Shown piece by piece: positions 16,502 through 24,619 of a DNA stretch of 56,575 nt (positions are counted from its first letter, which is position 1; every line of letters begins with the position of its first letter). The DNA comes from Pseudomonadota bacterium (GTDB lineage Bacteria > Pseudomonadota > Gammaproteobacteria > Steroidobacterales > Steroidobacteraceae). A program made the position numbers and the translations under genes. The stretch is from positions 1 to 56,575 of the forward strand of contig JAKBWB010000022.1 of assembly GCA_021843755.1 (NCBI GenBank), given 5' to 3'. Under the pieces are notes generated by a model. It searched no databases and was not told the origin of the DNA. It saw only the letters and a list, made by a program, of their open reading frames with translations.

Positions 16502-17095
16502 TTACAAGCGCAGAAAGTTGGTCAGCACCCGCGCACCGGCGGCGGCGGAGCGCTCGGGATGGAATTGCACGCCCCAGAAGTTCGCGCGCCGCACCACCGC
16601 GGAGAACGACTCGCCGTATTCGACTGGCGCGAGCGTGAAGGGGCCGACGGGCGCGGCATAGCCGTGCACGAAGTAGAAGTAGGGCAGTGCCCCGAGTCCC
16701 TCGAGCAGTGGATCGACCTCGGCCGTGTGCAGGCAATTCCAACCCATGTGGGGCACGGGGCGCTCGGGGCTCGGCTGCAGGCGGTGTACGCGTTGCGGCA
16801 GAATCCCGAGACATTCGACCTCGCCCTCGGCCGAGTGCTCGAACAGCAGCTGCATTCCGAGGCAGATCCCGAGCAGCGGCTGGGTCAGTCTCGGCAGGAC
16901 GTTGGCGAGCCCCGCGACGCGCAGCCGCCGCATGGCATCGGCGGCCGAGCCCACTCCGGGCAGAATCACGCGGCGCGCCGCGACGACCGCGTCCGGTTCG
17001 GCGCTCACGCACGTCGTGGCCCCGAGCCGCGCGAACGCGTACCGCAGGGAGGCGAGGTTGGCTCCCCCGCTGTCGATGATCAGGGCGTCCGTCAT
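16502..17095 (-). CDS. hisH: Imidazole glycerol phosphate synthase, glutamine amidotransferase subunit
   Basis: The class I glutamine amidotransferase has 197 residues. The nucleophile Cys sits in LLGICLGMQLLFE (about 76-88), and the catalytic His and Glu are in FHPERS (about 177-182). The oxyanion region is PGVGSA. It supplies ammonia to HisF. Its ATG overlaps the hisB stop (ATGA at 17092-17095). Confidence 0.95.
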   Translation of the reverse strand: MTDALIIDSGGANLASLRYAFARLGATTCVSAEPDAVVAARRVILPGVGSAADAMRRLRVAGLANVLPRLTQPLLGICLGMQLLFEHSAEGEVECLGILPQRVHRLQPSPERPVPHMGWNCLHTAEVDPLLEGLGALPYFYFVHGYAAPVGPFTLAPVEYGESFSAVVRRANFWGVQFHPERSAAAGARVLTNFLRL

Positions 17096-18162
17096 AACGA
17101 GCCTTTGGTGCTCGGTAGCTCATCGCTCTCGCGGCGCATCGCTTGGCGCAGCGCCCGGCCCACGCCTTTGAAGCAAACCTCGACCATGTGGTGGCTGTTC
17201 TCGCCGGCGACGCTGACGTGGATCGCCGCGCGCAGCGCCTCGGCGAGCGAGCGGAAAAAATGCGGCACGAGCTCGGTGGGCAGCCCGCCGACGCTGTCGC
17301 GCGCGAAGCGGCCCTCGAAGCGGGCGAAGGCGCGCCCGGACAGGTCGATCGCCACCTGGGCGAGGGACTCGTCCATCGGCAGCAGGAAGCCGTAGCGGGC
17401 GATCCCGATCTTGGTTCCGAGCGCGCTGCGCAGCGCTTCCCCGAGCGCAAGCGCGCAATCCTCGACCGTGTGATGCTCGTCGATATGCAGATCACCGTGA
17501 CAGTCGAGCTCGAGCGCGAAGCCGCCGTGGCGCGCCAGCTGCTCGAGCATGTGATCGAAGAAGCCGATTCCGCTCGCGATGCGCACCGGCGCGCTAGCAT
17601 CGAGATCGACGCGGACCTCGATCCGGGTCTCACGAGTGCGTCGCTCGAGGCGCGCGCGGCGCGAGGTCAGCTCACGTACCACCGCCGGCCAAGTCTCCTC
17701 GGGCGATCCACCGAGCCGCACGCGCGCAGCGCGCACGCCGAGGTTGGCGGCGAACTGCATGTCGGTGTCGCGGTCGCCGACCATGGCGCTGGCCGCGAGA
17801 TCGACGCCGTGGCTGCGCACGTACTCGTTGACCAGCGCCGTGTTGGGCTTGCGGCAGGCGCAACCGTCGGCCGCAACATGCGGGCAGACGAAGACGGCAT
17901 CGAACACGATGTCCTGGGCGGCAAAGGTGTCGAGCACGAACCTCTGGGCCGCTTCGAAGCCCTGGTGCGGGAACGAGTCGGTACCGAGGCCGTCCTGGTT
18001 GGTCACCATGACCAGCCGATAGCCGCGCCGCCGCAGCGTCTGCAGGGCCACGAACACCCCGGGCATGAAGCGGACCTTCTCGAGCGCATCGACCTGGTGA
18101 TCGGGCGGCTCCTCGATGAGCGTGCCGTCACGGTCGAGGAACAGGATGGCCGGCGGGCTCAT
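17092..18162 (-). CDS. hisB: Bifunctional histidinol-phosphatase / imidazoleglycerol-phosphate dehydratase
   Basis: The 356-residue fusion, typical of gammaproteobacteria, has an N-terminal HAD phosphatase (LFLDRDGTLIEEP, Zn-site cysteines in VCPHVAADGCACRKP). The C-terminal IGPD has the metal-binding histidine clusters FFDHMLEQLARHGG, DEHHTVED and GENSHH. It catalyses steps six and eight of the pathway. The start ATG 18162 makes the same ATGA overlap seen at other junctions; an in-frame GTG two codons earlier (18168) is the alternative. Confidence 0.95.
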   Translation of the reverse strand: MSPPAILFLDRDGTLIEEPPDHQVDALEKVRFMPGVFVALQTLRRRGYRLVMVTNQDGLGTDSFPHQGFEAAQRFVLDTFAAQDIVFDAVFVCPHVAADGCACRKPNTALVNEYVRSHGVDLAASAMVGDRDTDMQFAANLGVRAARVRLGGSPEETWPAVVRELTSRRARLERRTRETRIEVRVDLDASAPVRIASGIGFFDHMLEQLARHGGFALELDCHGDLHIDEHHTVEDCALALGEALRSALGTKIGIARYGFLLPMDESLAQVAIDLSGRAFARFEGRFARDSVGGLPTELVPHFFRSLAEALRAAIHVSVAGENSHHMVEVCFKGVGRALRQAMRRESDELPSTKGSL

Positions 18163-19214
18163 GACCACGCCTCCAATAAGCGGCTGTTCTGCCGTGGCGT
18201 GCCGATGCTGATGCGCAAGGCGCGCGCAAGTCCAGGATAGGAACGCGCGTCACGTACCAACAGACCGGCCGCCGCGGCGCGCTCCAGGGCCGTACTCGGA
18301 TCGGTGAACTCGGCGAGCAGGAAGTTGGCGTCGCTTGGCCAGACCCGGATCACGCCGGCAAGCCCCGGCAGCTCGCGCAGCATCCGGGCGCGCTCCTGGC
18401 GCAGCGTCGTCAGGAGCGCGCGTGTGTCCTCGAGGGCGGCGGGCTCCAGGGCCGCAAGCGCCGCCTCGAGCGTCAGGCGCGGCACGGCATACGGCGGGAT
18501 GATCTTACGCAGCAGGGCGATGACCTGCGGATCGGCCAGCAGCGCGCCGCAGCGCGCGCCGGCAAGGCCGTGTGCCTTGGAGAGGGTGCGCAGCACCGCG
18601 AGGTTCGGCTGCTCGCGCAATGCTGCGCTCAGGCTCGCCCGGTCGGCGAACTCGATGTATGCCTCATCGACCACGACCAGCGAGCGCGCATCGCGCGCGC
18701 GCGCGATGCGGCGCATCGCCTGCGCATCGAGCAGGTTGCCGGTGGGATTGTTCGGGGAGCACAGAAACACGACTTTGGTCGAGGGACCGCAGTGCTCGAG
18801 CACCGCCGTCTCATCGAGGGCAAAGCCGTGTTCCGAGCGCAGCGGCACCTCGATCACCTGCGCGCCCTGAATGCGCGCCGCGACCGAGTACATGCCGAAA
18901 GTCGGCGGACACACCAGCACCTCATCGTGCCCGGCGCGGCAGAACGCGCGACAGATGAGGTCGATGGCCTCATCGCTCCCCCGGCCGACCAACACCGACT
19001 CGGGTGTCACCTCGTAGAGCGCGGCGAGCCGATTGATCAGCGCGCGGGGTTGCGGCTCCGGATAGCGGTTCAATCCACCGGCAGGATCGCCGCCGAGCGG
19101 GCTCCAGGGCAGCTCGTTGGCATGCAGGCGCTCGAGCTGCGGGCGCCAGGCGGCATGCTCGTACGCTTTCAGCGCCGCGATGTCGGGGCGCGCGAGTTCG
19201 CGGACCCAGCTCAT
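18159..19214 (-). CDS. hisC: Histidinol-phosphate aminotransferase
   Basis: The fold-type I PLP aminotransferase has 351 residues. Visible motifs are NRYPEPQP, GRGSDEAIDLI, SPNNPTGNLL, VVDEAYIEFA, and TLSKAHGLAGARCG with the PLP lysine. It converts imidazole acetol phosphate to histidinol phosphate. ATG 19214 overlaps the hisD stop by the ATGA pattern. Confidence 0.95.
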   Translation of the reverse strand: MSWVRELARPDIAALKAYEHAAWRPQLERLHANELPWSPLGGDPAGGLNRYPEPQPRALINRLAALYEVTPESVLVGRGSDEAIDLICRAFCRAGHDEVLVCPPTFGMYSVAARIQGAQVIEVPLRSEHGFALDETAVLEHCGPSTKVVFLCSPNNPTGNLLDAQAMRRIARARDARSLVVVDEAYIEFADRASLSAALREQPNLAVLRTLSKAHGLAGARCGALLADPQVIALLRKIIPPYAVPRLTLEAALAALEPAALEDTRALLTTLRQERARMLRELPGLAGVIRVWPSDANFLLAEFTDPSTALERAAAAGLLVRDARSYPGLARALRISIGTPRQNSRLLEAWS

Positions 19215-20524
19215 GGCTTCGGCTCGACGCCGAGCCGCTCGAGGCGGCGGGTCACCGCGGCCGCATGCGCATCGAGCCCTTCCAGGCGCGCCAGCGTCAC
19301 GGCCGTCGGTCCGAGCGCGCGCAGTCCTTCCCGGGTGAGCTCCTGCACGGTGATGCGCTTGAGGTAATCGAGCACCGACAGGCCGCTGTAGGTGCGGGCG
19401 TAGCCGTAGGTCGGCAGCACGTGATTGGTGCCCGAGCAGTAATCGCCCATCGGCTCGGGCGACCAGGCGCCGAGAAACACCGAGCCGGCGCTGGCCACGC
19501 CCGTGAGCAGTGTGCGCGGCTCGCGGACCTGCAGAATCAGATGCTCGGCCGCGTACGCATTGGCGACCTCGAGCGCCGTGGCGAGGTCGGCGACGACGAT
19601 GCAGCGGCTGGCGGCGAGCGATCGGTCGAGAATCGCGCGGCGCGAGAGGGTGGCGGATTGGTGGGCGATCGCGCTGCTGACCGCCTGGGCGAGTTGCGCG
19701 CTCGGTGTGACCAGTATCGACTGGGCGTTGACGTCGTGCTCGGCCTGTGCGAGCAGGTCCGATGCGACGAATTCCGCCGACGCGGACTCGTCGGCGATCA
19801 CCATGACCTCCGAGGGGCCGGCTGGCATGTCGCAGGCCGCGCCGAGCGGATCGGTCGCGACGGTCTGCTTGGCCGCCGTGACCCAGGCGTTGCCGGGACC
19901 GAAGATCTTCTCCACCTTCGGCAGCGTCTCGGTGCCGTAGGCCAGGGCGGCGATGGCCTGCGCGCCGCCGACCTTGAAGACCTGCTCGATGCCGCACAGC
20001 TGCGCGGCGAGGAGCACGGCCGGATGCGCCTTGCCGGTGCGATCCGGCGGTGTGCACAGCACCCGGCGCGGGCAGCCGGCAATGCGTGCCGGGACCGCGA
20101 GCATCACCACGGCCGAGGGGAGCGGCGCGGAGCCGGCCGGGACGTACAGTCCAACCGCGCCAATGGGGCGGAAAATACGCTCGCAGCGTACCCCCGGACT
20201 GGTCTCTATGCTGACGCTCTCCAGGCTCTGCGTCCGATGGAAGCGCTCGACGTTCTCGATGGCACGCTCCAGAGCGGTGCGCTCGGCTGCGCCGAGTGCG
20301 CCGTGGGCCGCGGCGAACTCCGCCGCACCGACCTGCACGTCGCGCAGCTCGACCCCGTCGAAGCGGCGGGTGTATTCGCGCAGCGCCTCATCCCCGCGCG
20401 CGCGCACGGCGGCGATGATCGCCTGGACGACCTCGGCCACTTCCGCGCGGGATTGCTGGACGGGACGCTCCAGCGCCGCGGCGCGCTCGCGCGCATCGAG
20501 CCGGCTCCAATGGAGAATACGCAT
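19211..20524 (-). CDS. hisD: Histidinol dehydrogenase
   Basis: The 437-residue protein has the usual landmarks: YVPAGSAPLPSAVVMLAVPA, GGAQAIAALAYGTETLPKV, DMPAGPSEVMVIAD, and LSVLDYLKRI near the C-terminus, with GNAWVTAAK in the NAD region. It performs the last two oxidations to histidine with zinc and NAD. The start ATG 20524 lies 4 bp after the hisG stop. Confidence 0.95.
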   Translation of the reverse strand: MRILHWSRLDARERAAALERPVQQSRAEVAEVVQAIIAAVRARGDEALREYTRRFDGVELRDVQVGAAEFAAAHGALGAAERTALERAIENVERFHRTQSLESVSIETSPGVRCERIFRPIGAVGLYVPAGSAPLPSAVVMLAVPARIAGCPRRVLCTPPDRTGKAHPAVLLAAQLCGIEQVFKVGGAQAIAALAYGTETLPKVEKIFGPGNAWVTAAKQTVATDPLGAACDMPAGPSEVMVIADESASAEFVASDLLAQAEHDVNAQSILVTPSAQLAQAVSSAIAHQSATLSRRAILDRSLAASRCIVVADLATALEVANAYAAEHLILQVREPRTLLTGVASAGSVFLGAWSPEPMGDYCSGTNHVLPTYGYARTYSGLSVLDYLKRITVQELTREGLRALGPTAVTLARLEGLDAHAAAVTRRLERLGVEPKP

Positions 20525-20528
20525 GCGC

Positions 20529-21425
20529 TCAGCTCAGCATCTTTTCCACCGGCAGCACGAGCAGCGCGCTGGCACCGGCTTTCTTGAGCCGCTCGAGCGT
20601 CTCCCAGAACACGTTCTCGCGGCATACGGCATGGACGGCCACCTTGTCGGGCGAGCCTTCCAGAGGAATGATGGTCGGGAACTCGCTGCCGGGCAGGAGC
20701 CGGCGGATCTCGGCGAGCGCCGCGCGTGGCGCATGCAGCATGATGTACTTGCTTTCACGCACCTGCTGTACGCCGTCCAGGCGCATCACCAGGCGTTCCA
20801 CCCATTCGCTCTTCAGCGGCGCCAACGCGAGCGGTGTGCGGATCAGGACCGCATGGCTCTCGAGCACGGTTTGCACCTCGCGCAGGTGATTGGCCTGAAG
20901 CGTCGAGCCGGTCGAGACCAGATCGCAGATCAGGTCGGCGCGGCCCAGGCGCGGGGCGATCTCGACCGCGCCGGAGAGGGTGACGATCTCGGCGCTGACG
21001 TCGTGCTCGCGCAGATACTGCTCGAGCAGGTAGGGGTAAGTGGTGGCAATGCGCTTGCCCTGCAGGCTCGCGACGCCCTCGTAGGTCTGCTCCTGCGGCA
21101 CCGCGAGCGCGAGGCGGCAGCGCCCGAAATCGAGCGTGCGCAGGGCTTGGAAGCGGACCGGGTGGCCGCGCGCGGCGAGCTCGAGGCGCTTTTCCTCCAG
21201 GACGTTCAGGCCGACCAGGCCGAGATCGCACACGTCCTCTTGAACCAGATCCGGGATATCGTCATCGCGCACGAACAGCACATCGAGCGGCATGTTTTCC
21301 CCGTAGGCCATCAGCTGGTCCTTGCCGCGGGAGATCTTCAGGCCGCAGCGCACCAGCACGTCCAGGGACGGATCTGTCAGCCGCCCGGACTTCTGGATGG
21401 CGAGTTTCAGGCGCGGCTCATCCAT
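20529..21425 (-). CDS. hisG: ATP phosphoribosyltransferase, long form with regulatory domain
   Basis: From ATG 21425 (MDEPRLKLAIQKSGRLTDPS) the protein has 298 residues. It is the long HisG form with a C-terminal ACT-like domain of about 75 residues, and so is expected to be feedback-inhibited by histidine without HisZ. RADLICDLVSTGSTLQANHL is the PRPP-binding loop. It commits ATP and PRPP to histidine synthesis. The gene overlaps the end of yerC by 8 bp. An upstream extension of the frame lies in yerC and is not used. Confidence 0.95.
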   Translation of the reverse strand: MDEPRLKLAIQKSGRLTDPSLDVLVRCGLKISRGKDQLMAYGENMPLDVLFVRDDDIPDLVQEDVCDLGLVGLNVLEEKRLELAARGHPVRFQALRTLDFGRCRLALAVPQEQTYEGVASLQGKRIATTYPYLLEQYLREHDVSAEIVTLSGAVEIAPRLGRADLICDLVSTGSTLQANHLREVQTVLESHAVLIRTPLALAPLKSEWVERLVMRLDGVQQVRESKYIMLHAPRAALAEIRRLLPGSEFPTIIPLEGSPDKVAVHAVCRENVFWETLERLKKAGASALLVLPVEKMLS

Positions 21426-21804
21426 GACGCGCACCCTCGCGCCGGCGCACCTCGGGCGGGCCGCTCGCGGAGGCGGCCGCACGCGCGGCGTGCAGATGCC
21501 ACTTGCCGAGGCGCTGGGCGACCAGGCCGTAGCCACCGTTTCCGGCGGCGAGAAAGCGCGCCACGCGTCCGATGGTCGTGACGCTTACGCCGGTGAGGGA
21601 GTGGATCTCGCGGTACGGCATGCCGCGGCCAAGGTAGTCGACGACCGACCAGCGGTCGGCCATCGCCTGCAGCTCCGCCGGCGTGCACAGGTCGCGAAAA
21701 AAGGCGCGGACCTCCTCGGCATCGTGCAGCGCGGCGATTGCCGTGTACAGCTTGCGCTCGGCGAGCGCTTCCTGGCGGGGAGTGAGGCTTCGGTGCGTCT
21801 TCAT
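21418..21804 (-). CDS. YerC/YecD-family TrpR-like DNA-binding protein, first gene of the his operon
   Basis: The protein has 128 residues. LYTAIAALHDAEEVRAFFRD, DLCTPAELQAMADRW and YREIHSLTGVSVTTIGRVAR match the helical TrpR-like fold with its C-terminal helix-turn-helix. The last 30 residues are basic and not conserved. Being first in the his operon and having a TrpR-like palindrome 10 bp before its start codon, it is a good candidate for an autoregulator of histidine synthesis. Whether it binds histidine, tryptophan or no ligand is unknown. Confidence 0.85.
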   Translation of the reverse strand: MKTHRSLTPRQEALAERKLYTAIAALHDAEEVRAFFRDLCTPAELQAMADRWSVVDYLGRGMPYREIHSLTGVSVTTIGRVARFLAAGNGGYGLVAQRLGKWHLHAARAAASASGPPEVRRREGARHG

Positions 21805-21813
21805 GTCAATCCA

Positions 21814-21842
21814 CTGTAATAGCGCGCTAGTACAGTATCATA
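21814..21842 (-). promoter_or_regulatory. his operon promoter -10 box with a TrpR-type palindromic operator
   Basis: On the minus strand TATGAT (21842-21837) is followed directly by a 22-bp near-perfect palindrome (21835-21814, one mismatch between halves). The inner 18 bases, GTACTAGCGCGCTATTAC, match the trp operator consensus GTACTAGTTAACTAGTAC at 13 of 18 positions, including the ACTAG half-site. The palindrome covers the expected transcription start. No clear -35 box was seen. Confidence 0.6.
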
Positions 21843-21876
21843 AGCTGCCGGCCGATTCCAGCCGGCCACGCCCGGG

Positions 21877-21906
21877 CCTCCCGGCCGGGCCTGGCCGGCC
21901 GGGAGG
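21877..21906. repeat. GC-rich hairpin between the divergent his and met promoters
   Basis: CCTCCCGGCC and GGCCGGGAGG pair perfectly across a short GC-rich centre, with one bulged G, giving about 14 base pairs. It lies just upstream of the met promoter -35 box. No T-run follows. It may insulate the two promoters or be a genomic palindromic repeat; copies elsewhere could not be checked. Confidence 0.5.
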
Positions 21907-21912
21907 TCTCGC

Positions 21913-21942
21913 TTGACGTGCGGGCGTCCGCAGTCTTAGACT
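21913..21942 (+). promoter_or_regulatory. Promoter of the metX-metB operon
   Basis: TTGACG (21913-21918) and TAGACT (21937-21942) are spaced 18 bp apart. Transcription would start around 21949, immediately before the first paired base of the SAM-I riboswitch at 21951. That fit supports both calls. Confidence 0.65.
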
Positions 21943-21950
21943 TTTCGCCA

Positions 21951-22079
21951 CTCATCGAGACCGGCTGAGGGAATAGGCCCTTAGACGCCGGGGCAACCGC
22001 CAGGCCCAACCAGCCTGGACAAGGTGCCAACTCCTGCGATGCGGCCGAGCCTGCGGGCCCGGACCGATCGACAGATGAG
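21951..22079 (+). ncRNA. SAM-I (S-box) riboswitch
   Basis: CTCATC (21951-21956) and GATGAG (22074-22079) close the P1 stem. Inside are the S-box core segments in order: GAGGGA, GGCCC, CCGGGGCAACC, then GGTGCCAACTCCTGC, the family's GGUGCCAAuUCCuGC, and an ACAGATGAG end. SAM binding should lower expression of the methionine genes. A GC hairpin downstream and the absence of a T-run suggest that control may act on translation or through Rho instead of an intrinsic terminator. Confidence 0.9.
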
Positions 22080-22126
22080 CGAACTGCGAAGCTTCGCGCG
22101 CGGGACGCGGGGATGGTCGCAGCCCA

Positions 22127-22147
22127 CCCGTCAGGACCCTGACGGGG
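22127..22147 (+). promoter_or_regulatory. Hairpin in the metX leader, possible riboswitch expression platform
   Basis: CCCGTCAGG-AC-CCTGACGGG is a perfect inverted repeat 54 bp before the metX start and 48 bp after the aptamer. No run of T follows, so it is not a standard intrinsic terminator. It could instead pair alternatively with the riboswitch or shield the leader. Confidence 0.45.
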
Positions 22148-22200
22148 CGCTCCGCTGGAGTTCTCGGTGACGCTGAACACTGAGGAATGCGGAGTCATTC

Positions 22201-23238
22201 ATGAGCGCCATTGCCGAGGTTCGCCCCATCGAGCGGGATCGCTCCGTACGCGGTACGGCGGCGCAGACCGTGCGTGAAGGGGTCGTCGATATTCCAGGTG
22301 GTCTGTCGCTGCATCACGGCGGGACTCTGGCGCGCGTGCGCATCGCCTGGCGTCTGGTCGGGGCGGCCGAAGGTCCGGTGATCTGCGCGCTCGGCGGCAT
22401 CTCCGCCACGCGCCGGGTGTGCCTGACCGAGCAGCCGCGCGAGAGCTGGTGGCCGGAGATGGCCGGTCCGGGGCGGCCGCTCGATACCGAGCGCTGCCGG
22501 ATCCTGAGTTTCGATTATCTGGGCGGCAGCGGTGAGACCACCGGACCCGGGCCCGGGGAGTGCTTCCCCAGCCTCTCTACCTACGACCAGGCCGAAGTGC
22601 TCGCGCGCCTGCTCGATCATCTGGCTCTGAACTCGCTGCGGGCGATCGCGGGCGGCTCCTACGGCGGCATGGTGGCGCTGGCCTTTGGCGAGCGCTATCC
22701 GGAGCGGGTGGAGCGGCTGCTGGTGCTGTGCGCGGCCGATCGGCCCCATCCGCTCGGCACTGCCTGGCGGGCGGTGCAGCGCGACATCGTGCGCCTGGCC
22801 ATCGATGCGGGGCGGACGAGTCAAGGTCTCGCGCTGGCGCGCGCGCTGGCGATGTCGACCTATCGCAGCGGCGAGGAATTTGCGGCCCGGTTCGCCGGTC
22901 CGGCGGTGTTCGAGGCGGGTCGGGCGCGTTTCCCGGTCGAGCGTTACCTTGCGGCGCGCGGGGCCGATTATGCCGCCCGCCACCGCCCCGAGGCGTTCCT
23001 GTGCCTGTCCGAGTCGATCGATCTGCACCGCGTGGAGGCGGGCCGCATCTGCGTGCCCACCGTGGCGGTGGCAGTGCGGGAGGATCTGCTTGCGCCACCT
23101 GCCGAAGTGCGGGCGATGGTTGCGCGGCTGCACTCGGCCCGGCTGTACGAGATTTCCTCGATCTACGGCCACGACGCATTTCTCAAGGAATCTCAACAGT
23201 TGCGCGGCGCGTTCGCAACCGTGCTCGAGAGTCGCTGA
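22201..23238 (+). CDS. metX: Homoserine O-acyltransferase (MetX, alpha/beta hydrolase)
   Basis: The 345-residue protein has the MetX fold: ICALGGISATRRVC near the start, and SFDYLGGSGETTGPGPGE. The nucleophile Ser sits in IAGGSYGGMVALAFGERYPE (about 144-163). The catalytic Asp is near VREDLLAP and the catalytic His in SIYGHDAFLKE at the end. It activates homoserine with an acetyl or succinyl group; in Xanthomonas-like bacteria MetX proteins often use succinyl-CoA, which the sequence alone does not settle. GAGGAA precedes the ATG. It is controlled by the SAM-I riboswitch and followed by metB. Confidence 0.9.
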   Translation: MSAIAEVRPIERDRSVRGTAAQTVREGVVDIPGGLSLHHGGTLARVRIAWRLVGAAEGPVICALGGISATRRVCLTEQPRESWWPEMAGPGRPLDTERCRILSFDYLGGSGETTGPGPGECFPSLSTYDQAEVLARLLDHLALNSLRAIAGGSYGGMVALAFGERYPERVERLLVLCAADRPHPLGTAWRAVQRDIVRLAIDAGRTSQGLALARALAMSTYRSGEEFAARFAGPAVFEAGRARFPVERYLAARGADYAARHRPEAFLCLSESIDLHRVEAGRICVPTVAVAVREDLLAPPAEVRAMVARLHSARLYEISSIYGHDAFLKESQQLRGAFATVLESR

Positions 23239-23341
23239 GCCGAGCCATTCGCGCCACGAACGTCCCCCCGGATCGGTGCGCGGCCGCCGCGGAGAATCCC
23301 CGGGTGAGCGCGCTCCAATCCAGATATCAACGAAAGGTCGT

Positions 23342-24538
23342 ATGAGTCAATCCGTTCACCGCTCCTCTCCGATCACTCAGGCCGTGCGCGCGGGCCTGGA
23401 GTCCGATCCCGCCACCGGTGCGGTGGTGCCGCCGATCCACCTCACCTCGACGTTCGCCTTCCATGGCTTCGGCGAGAAGGGCCGCTACGACTACACCCGC
23501 TCCGGCAACCCCACGCGCGATCTGCTCGGCGCGGCGCTCGCTGAGCTCGAAGGCGGCGCCGGGGCCGTGGTCACCGCCACCGGCATGGCCGCCATCACGC
23601 TGTGCGGTTACCTGGTTCCGGCCGGCGCGCGCATCGTGGCGCCGCACGATTGCTATGGAGGCACCTACCGGCTGTTCGACGCCTGGCGGCGCCGCGGGGA
23701 GCGGCAGGTCGAGTTCATCGACTACGCGGACGCCGAGGCGGTGCGCTGCGCTCTCGGCAGCCCGGCGGCGCTGCTGTGGATCGAGACCCCGAGCAACCCG
23801 TTGCTGCGGATCACCGACATCGAGCGATTTGCTGCGTTGGGTCACGCCTGCGGGGCCAAGGTGATCGTCGATAACACGTTCCTCTCTCCGGTCTGGCAGC
23901 AGCCGCTCGCGCTCGGGGCGGACGTGGTCGTGCACTCGACGACGAAGTACCTGAATGGGCACAGCGACGTGGTCGGCGGGGCGGTCATTGCGCGCGATCA
24001 GGACGTGTACGAGCAGTTGGCGTGGTGGGCGAACTGCCTCGGAATTACCGGCGCGCCGTTCGACAGCTTTTTGACGCTGCGTGGGCTGCGCACGCTGCAC
24101 GTGCGGCTCGAGCATCACGGCCGCAACGCCCAGGCGCTCGCGGAGTGGCTCGCCGGCGCCGACGGTGTCACCCAGGTCTACTATCCGGGGCTGGCGCACC
24201 ATCCGGGCCACGAGGTGGCGTGTCGCCAGCAGCGCGGTTTTGGGGCCATCGTCTCGCTGGAACTCGCCGCAGGCCTGGAGGCGGTGCGAGCCTTCACCGA
24301 CGGCTTGGCGTACTTCTCGCTCGCTGAATCGCTCGGCGGCGTGGAAAGTCTGCTCGCCCATCCGGCCACCATGACGCACGCGGCGATGGACAGCCGCGCA
24401 CGCGAACGTGCGGGCCTGACCGACGGGCTGATTCGCCTGTCGGTGGGCATCGAGGCGCTCGAGGATCTGCGCGCGGATCTGGCCGGCGGCTTGGAACGGG
24501 CGGCGCGGGCGCGGTCGATGACGCGCGCGCCGCGCTGA
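23342..24538 (+). CDS. metB: Cystathionine gamma-synthase (Cys/Met metabolism PLP enzyme)
   Basis: From ATG 23342, preceded by AAAGG, the protein has 398 residues. It shows PPIHLTSTFAFHGF, YDYTRSGNPTRD, WIETPSNPLLRITDIE, VDNTFLSPVWQQPLALGADV, then VVHSTTKYLNGHSD with the PLP lysine, and SLGGVESLLAHPATMTHA. It joins the MetX product with cysteine to give cystathionine. An O-succinylhomoserine sulfhydrylase role cannot be excluded by sequence. It lies 103 bp after metX in the same riboswitch-controlled unit. Confidence 0.93.
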   Translation: MSQSVHRSSPITQAVRAGLESDPATGAVVPPIHLTSTFAFHGFGEKGRYDYTRSGNPTRDLLGAALAELEGGAGAVVTATGMAAITLCGYLVPAGARIVAPHDCYGGTYRLFDAWRRRGERQVEFIDYADAEAVRCALGSPAALLWIETPSNPLLRITDIERFAALGHACGAKVIVDNTFLSPVWQQPLALGADVVVHSTTKYLNGHSDVVGGAVIARDQDVYEQLAWWANCLGITGAPFDSFLTLRGLRTLHVRLEHHGRNAQALAEWLAGADGVTQVYYPGLAHHPGHEVACRQQRGFGAIVSLELAAGLEAVRAFTDGLAYFSLAESLGGVESLLAHPATMTHAAMDSRARERAGLTDGLIRLSVGIEALEDLRADLAGGLERAARARSMTRAPR

Positions 24539-24619
24539 TTCCCAACCGCGCTCTGAAGCCGGGGCGAAGGCGGCCGATTCGCGCCCGCGCCGCGGTATGT
24601 GCCGTACGGGCCGCGCGCC

